The notes beneath the pieces are model-generated. The model was not told the origin of the DNA. It made no database searches and was given only the letters and a program-made list of their open reading frames with translations. A stretch of 64,000 nucleotides of DNA from Lysobacter sp036697405 (lineage in GTDB: Bacteria > Pseudomonadota > Gammaproteobacteria > Xanthomonadales > Xanthomonadaceae): NCBI RefSeq assembly GCF_036697405.1, contig NZ_JBAHWA010000005.1, positions 1 through 64,000 of the forward strand. The letters run 5' to 3'. Positions 42,676-50,021 of the stretch are shown here, in pieces. Position numbers and translations under genes: made by a program. Each line of letters begins with the position of its first letter. The stretch's first letter is position 1.

Positions 42676-44451
42676 TCAGAGCGCCGGGCCGGAATACCCG
42701 GAAATCTGCGCGCGCAGCGCGCGCGCATCCTGCAGCAGGCGCGCGATCTCGGCGCGCTCGTCCGCGTCCAGCGCCGAGGGGCCGAGTTCGCGCAGCTTGT
42801 CGGCGATCTCGGCCTGGCGCTGCTCCACCGCCTGCAGCTCCAGCTGGCTCATGGTGCCCAGGAAGTAGCGGTTGATGACCTGCTCGTCGCCGACGAAGCT
42901 GCCCGCGGCGAGCTTCTGCAGCGCCTTGGCTTCCTCGCGCTCGGCGAAGTGTTCGATCAGCGCGCCGGTGTTGATGTCCGGGCGCGACACCACCAGCGCG
43001 ACGATCTCGGTCAGCAGCTCGATGCCGTTCTGGCGCAGCGCGGCGAAACGGTAGGGCGGCTGCAGTTCCAGCGCCAGCGCCGGTTGCTGCAGCAGCAGTT
43101 CGATCGCCGCGCGCACCAGCGAGCGCTTCTGTCCGGGCGCGTTGGCGCCCGCGCGCGCGCGCTGCGCGGGCACGTGGGTGTCCGGCGCGCTGGCGCGCGC
43201 GCCGACGCCGGTGAGTTCGGTCAGGCGCTGGCGCATCAGATCGCCGAAGGCGCCGTCGGGGATCTGCGCCAGCAGCGGTTTGGCGCGCTCGGCCAGCCGG
43301 CCCTTGCCTTCCAGGGTGCCCAGGTTGACGTCGGCGGCCAGCGAGTCGAACAGGAACTGCGACAGCGGGGTGGCTTCGCGCAGGCGTGCGTCGAAGCCCT
43401 CGGCGCCTTCCTTGCGCACGATCGAATCCGGATCCTCGCCCTCGGGCAGGAACAGGAAGAAGGCCTGGCGGCCGTCCTTCATGCGCGGCAGCACCGACTC
43501 CACCGCCTTCCAGGCCGCGCCGCGTCCGGCGCGGTCGCCGTCGAAACAGAAATAGACGTCGGCGGCGTTGCGGAACAGCAGCTCGGCGTGGTCGGGCGTG
43601 GTGGCGGTGCCCAGGGTGGCCACCGCGGTGTCGACGCCGTGCTGGAACAGCGCGACCACGTCCATGTAGCCCTCGACCACGATCAGGCGCGGGATCTTGT
43701 TGTGGGCCTGGCGCACCTGCCACAGACCGTACAGCTCGCGGCCTTTGTGGAACAGCTGGGTCTCAGGCGAATTGAGGTACTTGGGCCCGTCTTCCTTGTC
43801 GAGCACGCGCCCGCCGAAGGCGATGGTGCGGCCGCGCCGATCCAGGATCGGGAACATCACCCGGTCGCGGAACTTGTCGTAGACGCGGCCGGTGTCGTTC
43901 TTGGAGAACAGGCCGGCGCGCTCCAGCAGTTTCATCCGCCGTTCGTCGGTGCCCAGCGCGTCGCGCAGCGCGTTGAAACCGTCGGGCGCGTAACCGATCG
44001 CGAAGCGTTCGCGGATGTCGGCGCTGACGCCGCGGCTGTCCAGATAGCCTTGGGCCTTGCCGCTGAGCCCGTACTGCTTCTGGAAGAAGCGCGAGGCCGC
44101 CTCGACCGCGGCGTAGAGATCGCGGCTGTCGGAATCCTCGTTGCGCTGGAGGGTGTCGCGCGGCACTTCGACGCCGACGCGCTTGGCCAGTTCCTCGACC
44201 GCGTCGAGGAACTCGAGGCGGTCGTAGTTCATCAGGAAGCTGATCGCGGTACCGTGCGCGCCGCAGCCGAAGCAGTGATAGAACTGCTTGGTCGGCGAGA
44301 CCGTGAACGAGGGCGAACGCTCGTCGTGGAACGGGCAGCGCGCCGAATATTCCTTGCCCTGGCGCTTCAACGGGATGCGCGCGCCGATCAGCTCGACGAT
44401 GTCGGAGCGGGCGAGGAGGTCGTCGATGAAGGCGTCGGGGATGCGGGCCAT
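42676..44451 (-). CDS. dnaG: DNA primase
   Basis: A 591-residue enzyme that synthesises RNA primers at the replication fork. The zinc-binding domain has CPFHDERSPSF and FYHCFGCGAHG (about residues 39-65). The RNA-polymerase domain is visible in IGYAPDGFNALRDAL, LFSKNDTGRVYDKFRDRVMFPI and the TOPRIM motifs VVEGYMDVVALFQHG (Glu about 264) and YFCFDGDRAGRGAAWKA. The C-terminal DnaB-interacting domain is shorter in conserved residues but of ordinary length. It is the last gene of the rpsU-yqeY-dnaG operon. The rpoD gene that often follows is not present downstream in this window. Confidence 0.95.
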   Translation of the reverse strand: MARIPDAFIDDLLARSDIVELIGARIPLKRQGKEYSARCPFHDERSPSFTVSPTKQFYHCFGCGAHGTAISFLMNYDRLEFLDAVEELAKRVGVEVPRDTLQRNEDSDSRDLYAAVEAASRFFQKQYGLSGKAQGYLDSRGVSADIRERFAIGYAPDGFNALRDALGTDERRMKLLERAGLFSKNDTGRVYDKFRDRVMFPILDRRGRTIAFGGRVLDKEDGPKYLNSPETQLFHKGRELYGLWQVRQAHNKIPRLIVVEGYMDVVALFQHGVDTAVATLGTATTPDHAELLFRNAADVYFCFDGDRAGRGAAWKAVESVLPRMKDGRQAFFLFLPEGEDPDSIVRKEGAEGFDARLREATPLSQFLFDSLAADVNLGTLEGKGRLAERAKPLLAQIPDGAFGDLMRQRLTELTGVGARASAPDTHVPAQRARAGANAPGQKRSLVRAAIELLLQQPALALELQPPYRFAALRQNGIELLTEIVALVVSRPDINTGALIEHFAEREEAKALQKLAAGSFVGDEQVINRYFLGTMSQLELQAVEQRQAEIADKLRELGPSALDADERAEIARLLQDARALRAQISGYSGPAL

Positions 44452-44491
44452 CGGAGGGCTAGGATGCCATGGGGGTCGGGCGAAAACGACA

Positions 44492-44511
44492 AAGCCGGGC
44501 GGACCCGGCTT
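44492..44511 (-). terminator. Hairpin between the SEC-C gene and dnaG
   Basis: AAGCCGGG (44492-44499) and CCCGGCTT (44504-44511) form an 8-bp stem with loop CGGA. On the minus strand the stem is followed by TGTCGTTTT. It could attenuate transcription into dnaG, as known for the macromolecular-synthesis operon of E. coli. Confidence 0.6.
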
Positions 44512-44534
44512 CGTCTGGCTGGGACCTTCAGTCC

Positions 44535-44770
44535 CTAAAAGTAGTGGTCGCGTTCGGAACCTTCATAGCGGCCGCTGTGCAGACAGCAGTACCTTGAACC
44601 TCCGAGCGGACCCGCATGGGCAGGGATCGTTGCGGCCCAGCTTCTCGAGCAATTCCTTGTCCGAGTGAACCACCCGGTCGCCGCGTTTGACGCGGGTCTC
44701 GGACGGGTAACCTTTGCGACGCTTACGGGTGATCTCGAAAGCTCACGTCGTGGGGGCGATGGCGCTTCAT
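44535..44770 (-). pseudogene. SEC-C motif protein gene with two +1 frameshifts
   Basis: A perfect ribosome site (AAGGAGGTG, 44775-44783) precedes ATG at 44768-44770. The first frame stops after 15 codons (MKRHRPHDVSFRDHP). Removing one base in the AAA at 44738-44740 and one in the CC at 44592-44593 restores a 77-residue protein. That protein reads MKRHRPHDVS-FEITRKRRKG, then GRNDPCPCGSARRFKYCCLH, ending SERDHYF with a stop at 44535-44537. The C-P-C and C-C pairs form a complete SEC-C zinc motif. The continuous homology-like text across both breaks makes two single-base insertions the simplest reading. Sequencing error, true decay or programmed frameshifting cannot be separated here. It lies between yqeY and dnaG on the same strand. 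Confidence 0.8.
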
Positions 44771-44809
44771 GGTGCACCTCCTTGCAGGGGCCCGGTCGGG
44801 CCCAAACCT

Positions 44810-45271
44810 TTACTTGCTGAGACGCTGTTTCACCAGCGCCGACACCTGGCCCATATCGGCCTGGCCGGCCAGCTTGGCCTTGAGCGGGCCCATCAGCTTG
44901 CCCATGTCGGCCGGGCCGGCGGCGCCGCTGCCTTCACCGAGCACTTCGGCGATGGCGGCCTCGATCGCGGCCAGGATCTCGGCTTCGCCGAGCTTGGCCG
45001 GCACGTAGCGCTCGATCACCACGATCTCGTCGCGCTCGACCGCGGCCAGGTCCTCGCGCGCGGCGGCCTCGTACTGGCTGACCGAATCGCGGCGCTGCTT
45101 GACCATCTTGTCGAGCACGGCGATCACGGCGGTGTCGTCGAGCTCGATGCGCTCGTCGACTTCCTTTTGCTTGATCGCGGCGTTGATCAGGCGGATCACG
45201 CCCAGGCTCTGCTTGTCGCCGCTCTTCATCGCGGCCTTCATGTCGTCGGTGAGTCGTTGCTTGAGGCTCAT
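44810..45271 (-). CDS. yqeY: GatB/YqeY domain-containing protein
   Basis: A 153-residue cytosolic protein of the YqeY family, whose fold resembles the tail of the GatB amidotransferase subunit. Motifs are MSLKQRLTDDMKAAMKSGDKQSLGVIRLI at the start, ERDEIVVIERYVPAKL in the middle and DMGKLMGPLKAKLAGQADMGQV at the end. A link to tRNA-dependent amidation is inferred in the family but not proven. It sits in the conserved rpsU-yqeY-dnaG order. Confidence 0.93.
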   Translation of the reverse strand: MSLKQRLTDDMKAAMKSGDKQSLGVIRLINAAIKQKEVDERIELDDTAVIAVLDKMVKQRRDSVSQYEAAAREDLAAVERDEIVVIERYVPAKLGEAEILAAIEAAIAEVLGEGSGAAGPADMGKLMGPLKAKLAGQADMGQVSALVKQRLSK

Positions 45272-45279
45272 AAGGGCAG

Positions 45280-45370
45280 GGATTCGAGATTGGGGATTCG
45301 GGATTGGCAAAAGGCGCAGGGTGGCTTCAGGGGGCTTTTACGAATCCCGAATCCCGAATATCCAATCCCG
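45280..45370. repeat. GGGATT-type inverted repeat between rpsU and yqeY
   Basis: GAGATTGGGGATTCGGGATT (about 45287-45306) pairs with CGAATCCCGAATCCCGAATA (about 45341-45360). It is the same repeat family as 10763-10912, here inserted inside an operon. Confidence 0.75.
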
Positions 45371-45385
45371 GCTTCAAACGCAAAA

Positions 45386-45412
45386 AGCCGGCGGCGCAGG
45401 GCGCGGCCGGCT
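45386..45412 (-). terminator. Terminator after rpsU
   Basis: AGCCGGC (45386-45392) and GCCGGCT (45406-45412) form the stem. The minus strand continues into TTTTTG. It would end most rpsU transcripts and let only a fraction continue to yqeY and dnaG. Confidence 0.75.
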
Positions 45413-45470
45413 CCTTGGTCATCCCTCGCTGGCCCCGTCCACGGACGGTGGGGCTGCGCGGGATGCGCGA

Positions 45471-45686
45471 TCAGTACAAGCGCTGGCGCTTGGTGACGTC
45501 GCGCGAGGCGCGGCGCGCCTGACGCTTGACCGCAGCAGCGGCCTTGCGCTTACGCTCCTGGGTCGGCTTCTCGTAGAACTCGCGCTTGCGGGTCTCGGCC
45601 AGAACACCGGCCTTCTCGCAGGTGCGCTTGAAGCGGCGCAGGGCAAACTCAAAGGGCTCGTTTTCGCGGACTTTGACGCTAGGCAT
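45471..45686 (-). CDS. rpsU: 30S ribosomal protein S21
   Basis: A 71-residue basic protein of the small ribosomal subunit, matching S21 in length and sequence: MPSVKVRENEPFEFALRRFKR, then KAGVLAETRKREFYEKPTQERKRK and a basic tail ending RQRLY. It is the first gene of the macromolecular-synthesis operon, behind a strong promoter and followed by its own terminator, which fits its need for high output relative to primase. Confidence 0.97.
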   Translation of the reverse strand: MPSVKVRENEPFEFALRRFKRTCEKAGVLAETRKREFYEKPTQERKRKAAAAVKRQARRASRDVTKRQRLY

Positions 45687-45736
45687 ACGTAATCTCGGAT
45701 TCAGGGACCGGCCCGTACAGACCGGGCGAGCCGTGC

Positions 45737-45766
45737 ATTATAGCGGTGGGGCTGCGGAAGGTGCAA
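45737..45766 (-). promoter_or_regulatory. Promoter of rpsU
   Basis: On the minus strand TATAAT (45742 to 45737) is a perfect -10. TTGCAC (45766 to 45761) lies 18 bases upstream as a partial -35. The -10 is about 50 bases before the rpsU start. Confidence 0.65.
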
Positions 45767-45812
45767 CATAGCGCCCCATGAAGGCGAAATCCCCAGCAAC
45801 GCCGGGCTTTTC

Positions 45813-46835
45813 ATGAAGGTCCTCGGCATCGAAACCAGCTGTGACGAGACCGGAGTGGCGGTCTACGACACCGCCACCGGGCTGCGCGCGCACGCACTTT
45901 ACAGCCAGATCGCCCTGCATGCCGAATACGGCGGCGTGGTCCCTGAATTGGCCAGCCGCGACCACGTGCGCAAGCTGCTGCCGTTGATCCGCCAGACCCT
46001 GGATGAATCGGGCTTGCGGGTCTCGGACCTGGACGGGGTGGCCTACACCGCCGGGCCGGGCCTGGTCGGGGCCCTGCTGGTCGGGGCCGGGGTCGCGCGC
46101 TCGCTGGCCTGGGCCCTGGACCTGCCCGCGGTCGCGGTCCACCACATGGAGGGCCACTTGCTGGCGCCGCTGATGGAGGACGACCCGCTGGGCCGCCCGC
46201 AGCCGCCGTTCGTGGCCCTGCTGGTCTCCGGCGGGCATACCCAGCTGGTCGCGGTCGAGGCCATCGGCCGCTACCGCCTGCTCGGCGAGACCCTGGACGA
46301 CGCCGCCGGCGAGGCCTTCGACAAGACCGCCAAGCTGATGGGCCTGCCCTATCCGGGCGGCCCGCAGCTGGCCGCGCTGGCCGAACGCGGCCAGCCCGGC
46401 CGCTACAAATTCTCCCGGCCGATGACCGACCGGCCCGGCCTGGACTTCAGCTTCAGTGGCCTCAAGACCCAGGTCCTGCTGACCTGGCGCGACAGCGACC
46501 AGGGCGAGCAGACCATGGCCGACATCGCGCGCGGCTTCGAGGACGCGGTGGTCGAGACCCTGGCGATCAAGTGCGAGCGCGCGCTGGACGCGGCCGGCTG
46601 CGACACCCTGGTGGTGGCCGGCGGCGTCGGCGCCAACAAACGCCTGCGCGCACGCCTGGCGCAGATGGCCGAGCGTCGCGGCGGCCGGGTCGCGTTCCCG
46701 CGCCCGGCGTTCTGCACCGACAACGGCGCGATGATCGCCTACGCCGGCGCGCTGCGCCTGCAGGCCGGCCAGCACGAGGGCGCGGCGGTGATGGTCACGC
46801 CGCGTTGGGACATGGCGCAGTTGCCGGCGGTTTAA
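45813..46835 (+). CDS. tsaD: tRNA threonylcarbamoyladenosine biosynthesis protein TsaD
   Basis: A 340-residue ASKHA-fold enzyme that transfers threonylcarbamoyl to A37 of ANN-decoding tRNAs, together with TsaB and TsaE. Motifs are MKVLGIETSCDETGVAVYD, the metal-binding HHMEGHLLAP (about residues 110-119), SGGHTQLV, GGVGANKRLR and FCTDNGAMIAYAG. Length is the family norm. It is divergent from rpsU, an arrangement conserved in many gammaproteobacteria. Confidence 0.97.
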   Translation: MKVLGIETSCDETGVAVYDTATGLRAHALYSQIALHAEYGGVVPELASRDHVRKLLPLIRQTLDESGLRVSDLDGVAYTAGPGLVGALLVGAGVARSLAWALDLPAVAVHHMEGHLLAPLMEDDPLGRPQPPFVALLVSGGHTQLVAVEAIGRYRLLGETLDDAAGEAFDKTAKLMGLPYPGGPQLAALAERGQPGRYKFSRPMTDRPGLDFSFSGLKTQVLLTWRDSDQGEQTMADIARGFEDAVVETLAIKCERALDAAGCDTLVVAGGVGANKRLRARLAQMAERRGGRVAFPRPAFCTDNGAMIAYAGALRLQAGQHEGAAVMVTPRWDMAQLPAV

Positions 46836-46842
46836 AAAGCTC

Positions 46843-47052
46843 GGGAATCGGGAATGGGGAATCGGGAGTCGTTAAGGGCAGGGTGTTCGCTTGCCGTGTC
46901 GGTTCGCCACCGCCGGCGCTTGCGCGCTAAAGTCACTGGATCCCCGCTTTCGCGGGGATGACGGTTTTGCAGCGGCGCAGGCAGCTTGACCTCCGCCGCT
47001 TCCGACCCTCGACCCCCGCTTTTCCGAATCCCCAATCCCCAATCCCGGCTCT
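46843..47052. repeat. Composite repeat region between tsaD and folB
   Basis: GGGATT-type units lie at 46843-46872 (GGAATCGGGAATGGGGAATC) with their complement at about 47024-47052. Between them, at about 46936-46967, is a hairpin of the CATTCCCGC family: ATCCCCGCTTTCGCGGGGAT. No gene is evident. Confidence 0.75.
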
Positions 47053-47053
47053 T

Positions 47054-47413
47054 ATGGACCACGTCTTCATCGAAGGCCTCGAAATCGAGGCGCTGATCGG
47101 CATCTACGACTGGGAGCGGCGCATCCGCCAGCCGCTGGTGTTCGACTTGGAAATGTCGTTCGACAACCGCATCCCGGCCGCCAGCGACGCGATCGAGGAC
47201 ACCTTGAACTACAAGGCGGTCAGCAAGCGCATCATCGAGTACGTGTCGCAGTCGGACTTCGGCCTGGTCGAAACCCTGGCCGAGCGCGTGGCCGCTATCG
47301 TGATCGAGGAGTTCGGCGTGCGCCGGGTCCGGCTCAAGCTCAGCAAGCCCGGGGCGGTGCGCGGCGCGCGCGCGGTCGGGGTTTCGATCGTGCGCGAGCG
47401 CGCCGGCGACTGA
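47054..47413 (+). CDS. folB: Dihydroneopterin aldolase
   Basis: A 119-residue folate-pathway enzyme that cleaves dihydroneopterin to 6-hydroxymethyl-dihydropterin and glycolaldehyde. It has the conserved start DHVFIEGLEIEALIGIYDWER, with the catalytic-region Glu, and LNYKAVSKRIIEYV. The pterin-binding LVETLAERVAAIVIEEF carries the conserved Glu. Late Lys in LKLSKPGAV completes the site. folK follows 57 bp on. Confidence 0.95.
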   Translation: MDHVFIEGLEIEALIGIYDWERRIRQPLVFDLEMSFDNRIPAASDAIEDTLNYKAVSKRIIEYVSQSDFGLVETLAERVAAIVIEEFGVRRVRLKLSKPGAVRGARAVGVSIVRERAGD

Positions 47414-47470
47414 GTCGCCGCGCTACCCACTTCTCCGCCCCGCCGCCGGCCGGGCGTACCGGATACCGCG

Positions 47471-47977
47471 ATGGGCAAGGCCTACCTCAGTCTCGGCAGC
47501 AATCTCGACGCCGCCACCCACCTGCGCGGCGCGATCGCCGCATTGCGCGAGCGCTTCGGCGAGGTGGTGCTGTCGCCGGTCTACCGCACGCGCGCGGTCG
47601 GCTTCGACGGCGCCGATTTCTACAACAGCGCGGCCATCGTCGACAGCGAGCTGGAGCCGCAGGCGCTCAACGACTGGCTGCACGCGCTGGAAGATCGCCA
47701 CGGCCGCGACCGCAGCGGGCCGCGTTACAGCGACCGCACCCTGGACATCGACCTGGTCCTGTACGACGACCGCGTGCTCGAAGGCCCGGGCAACCTGCGC
47801 ATTCCGCGACCGGAACTCAAGCACGCCTTCGTGCTGCGGCCGCTGGCCGACATCGCGCCGGAGCTGGTGGTGCCGGGCGACGGGCGCAGCCTGGGCGAGC
47901 TGTGGCGCGCGCATCCGGATTACGCGCAGCCGGCGGTGGTGGCCGACATCGGCGAGGGATCGGACGCGCCGGCGTAG
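47471..47977 (+). CDS. folK: 2-amino-4-hydroxy-6-hydroxymethyldihydropteridine pyrophosphokinase
   Basis: A 168-residue enzyme that transfers pyrophosphate from ATP to 6-hydroxymethyl-dihydropterin, the step after folB. Motifs are YLSLGSNLDA, VYRTRAVGF, FYNSAAIVDS, the HPPK signature DRSGPRYSDRTLDIDLVLYDD with the magnesium-binding Asp pair, and IPRPELKHAFVLRPLADIAPEL. Length is typical. Confidence 0.96.
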   Translation: MGKAYLSLGSNLDAATHLRGAIAALRERFGEVVLSPVYRTRAVGFDGADFYNSAAIVDSELEPQALNDWLHALEDRHGRDRSGPRYSDRTLDIDLVLYDDRVLEGPGNLRIPRPELKHAFVLRPLADIAPELVVPGDGRSLGELWRAHPDYAQPAVVADIGEGSDAPA

Positions 47978-48142
47978 CGATCCGACGGCCGCGCCGAGCT
48001 TTCATGGGCGGTCACATTCGCCGCCTCGCCCCGGTCCAAGCATTGGAGCGCGCGCGCCGCCGGTCGGCGCGCGGGCGCCAGCGCTTGCGATGTGCCGAGT
48101 TTGGCCTGAGCATGCGTCCATTCATCCAAGGGGGATCGCACG

Positions 48143-48973
48143 ATGTTCGAAAAGTTTTCGCGTAGCTGGGGCCTGGTGAAGGCGAGCGCGGGCGTGCTGC
48201 GCTCGGACAAGGAACTGATGCTGTTCCCGGTCCTGTCCAGCGCGGCCACGCTGCTGGTGCTGGCGACCTTCCTGGTGCCGATGTTCGCGCTGCGCCTGTT
48301 CGAGAACGGCGTCGGCGTGGGCGGGATCGTGTTCGGCTTCCTGTTCTACTTCTGCCAGTACAGCGTGATCATCTTCTTCAACTGCGCCCTGGTCGGCGCG
48401 GCCATGATCCGCCTGGACGGCGGCGATCCGACCCTGCGCGACGGCTTCAACGCGGCCAAGTCGCGCCTGCCTGCGATCCTGGGCTACGCCGCGATCGCCG
48501 CCACCGTGGGCCTGATCCTGCAATCGCTGAAGGACCGCGACAACAACTTCATCGTGCGCATGATCGGCTCCGGCCTGGGCGCGGCCTGGACCCTGGCCAC
48601 CTTCCTGGTGGTGCCGGTGCTGGTCAGCCAGAACGTGGGCCCGATCGAAGCGCTCAAGCGCAGCATCGGCCTGCTCAAGCAGACCTGGGGCGAGAACGCG
48701 ATCGGCAACGTCGGCATCGGCGCGGCGTTCGGCCTGATCATGTTCGCGGTGATCGCGATCGGCGCGCTGCTGGCCTTCGCGGCGGCGCAGGTCTCGGTCG
48801 GCCTGGCCATCGCGGTCGGCGCGGTGTTCGTGATCGCGGTGCTGCTGCTGGGCGTGTACCAGGCGGCGCTGGCCGGCATCTACTCGGCGGCGCTGTACCG
48901 CTACGCCACCGAGGGCGAAGCCCCGGAAGCCTTCCGCGCGCTGGAACTGCAGACGGCGTTCAACCCCAAGTAA
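48143..48973 (+). CDS. DUF6159-type integral membrane protein
   Basis: A 276-residue polytopic membrane protein with about six helices. The start MFEKFSRSWGLVKASAGVLRSDKELMLFPVLS is typical of the family, with a soluble helix and the KELMLFP motif before the first transmembrane segment. Later parts include LIRLDGGDPTLRDGFNAA-type and VLVSQNVGPIEALKRSIGLLKQTWGEN. The family resembles YciC/glycerophosphoryl-diester-phosphodiesterase membrane domains in layout. Function unknown. AAGGGGGAT precedes the ATG. Confidence 0.82.
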   Translation: MFEKFSRSWGLVKASAGVLRSDKELMLFPVLSSAATLLVLATFLVPMFALRLFENGVGVGGIVFGFLFYFCQYSVIIFFNCALVGAAMIRLDGGDPTLRDGFNAAKSRLPAILGYAAIAATVGLILQSLKDRDNNFIVRMIGSGLGAAWTLATFLVVPVLVSQNVGPIEALKRSIGLLKQTWGENAIGNVGIGAAFGLIMFAVIAIGALLAFAAAQVSVGLAIAVGAVFVIAVLLLGVYQAALAGIYSAALYRYATEGEAPEAFRALELQTAFNPK

Positions 48974-48986
48974 GACGCCTTGCTCC

Positions 48987-49112
48987 AAAGCCCCTCTCCT
49001 AACAGGGAGAGGGGTTGGGGGAGAGAGGGTTCGGCGCGAGCGCGCAGCTTGAACCTCACCTCGGACCCTCATCCGGCCCTTCGGGCCGCCTTCTCCCACA
49101 GGGAGAAGGGAA
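48987..49112. repeat. CCCCTCTCC-type repeats
   Basis: CCCCTCTCCTAACAGGGAGA (about 48990-49009) is followed by GGGGTTGGGGGAGAGAGGG. Farther on, GGCCCTTCGGGCC and CTTCTCCCACAGGGAGAAGG (about 49091-49110) form two further hairpins. Together they fill the gap before the convergent SDR gene and may terminate either transcript. Confidence 0.7.
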
Positions 49113-49129
49113 TAGCGATGGCGCGGCGC

Positions 49130-49891
49130 CTAATCCGCCAGCAAACGCCCACCGTCCACCCGCAGCACCTGCCCGGTGGTGTAGCGCGCCTCGCGCAGCA
49201 GCCAGCGCACCGCTTCGGCGATTTCCTCGGCGCTGCCGGTGCGGCCCAAGGGCGTGCGCGCCAGCATCGCGGCCTTGGCCGCTTCGTCCTTGACCCCGCC
49301 GTCGGTGCCGGCTTCCGGCCACAGGATCGCGCCCGGCGCCACTGCGTTCACCCGTACTTCGGGCGCCAGCTCCAGCGCCAGCGCGCGCGTGGCCATGACC
49401 AGCGCGGCCTTGGCCATGCAGTAGAGGCTGTGGTCGCGCAGCGGGCGCTCGGCGTAGATGTCGACCAGGTTCACGATCGCGCCGCGCGCGGCCTTCAGAT
49501 GCGGCGCGGCGGCCTGCGCCAGGAAGAACGGCGCGCGCGCGTTGCTGGCGAACAGCGCGTCCCATTGCGCGGGCGTGGCGGCGCCGATCGGCGTCGGCGC
49601 GAAGCCCGAGGCGTTGTTGACCAGCGCGTCCAGGCGACCGTAGCGGCCGACGGTGCGCGCGACCAGTTCCGGCAGGCGGTCGAACTCGGCCAGGTCGGCC
49701 TGCAGGCTCAGCGTACTGCCCGGACGCGCGGCTTCCAGTTCGCCCGCGAGCGCGGCCATGGCCTCGCCGGAGCCGCGGTAGTGCAGGGCCAGGTCGTAGC
49801 CATCGGCGTGCAGCGCGCGCGCGATCGCGGCGCCGATGCGCTTGGCGCTGCCGGTGATCAGGGCGACGGGGGCGGCGGTAGTGGCGGGCAT
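49130..49891 (-). CDS. Pteridine-reductase-like short-chain dehydrogenase
   Basis: A 253-residue NADPH-dependent SDR. The cofactor loop TGSAKRIGAAIARALH has the Arg that marks pteridine reductases. NNASGFAPTPIG is the NNAS motif. The catalytic Tyr and Lys are in SLYCMAKAALVMATRALA, with the Asp of VDIYAERPLRDHS before them. The C-terminus GQVLRVDGGRLL is typical. It probably reduces dihydropterins or dihydrofolate (FolM-like), which fits the nearby folB and folK. The start at 49889-49891 gives the usual length. Confidence 0.85.
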   Translation of the reverse strand: MPATTAAPVALITGSAKRIGAAIARALHADGYDLALHYRGSGEAMAALAGELEAARPGSTLSLQADLAEFDRLPELVARTVGRYGRLDALVNNASGFAPTPIGAATPAQWDALFASNARAPFFLAQAAAPHLKAARGAIVNLVDIYAERPLRDHSLYCMAKAALVMATRALALELAPEVRVNAVAPGAILWPEAGTDGGVKDEAAKAAMLARTPLGRTGSAEEIAEAVRWLLREARYTTGQVLRVDGGRLLAD

Positions 49892-49909
49892 AGGCGTGTC
49901 TATGAGGTC

Positions 49910-49987
49910 AGTAACTAGTGCAAAGTAACGAGTAGCTAGTGAAAAGCACGGCTTCCACTGGTTGCTCGTTACTTTGCACCAGTTACT
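49910..49987. repeat. Long imperfect inverted repeat (AGTAACTAGTGCAAAGTAAC type)
   Basis: The left arm (49910-49941) begins AGTAACTAGTGCAAAGTAAC. The right arm (49956-49987) ends TTACTTTGCACCAGTTACT and is largely its reverse complement. The element lies between two divergent genes and is distinctly AT-richer than its surroundings. Confidence 0.8.
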
Positions 49988-50021
49988 TATACTGCAGACC
50001 GCCCGCTGCACCCGGTGCCTC

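Noticed and set aside
48001..48142. Short open frame upstream of the DUF6159 gene
   Set aside because: No ribosome site and Arg/Ala-rich composition; probably leader DNA only.
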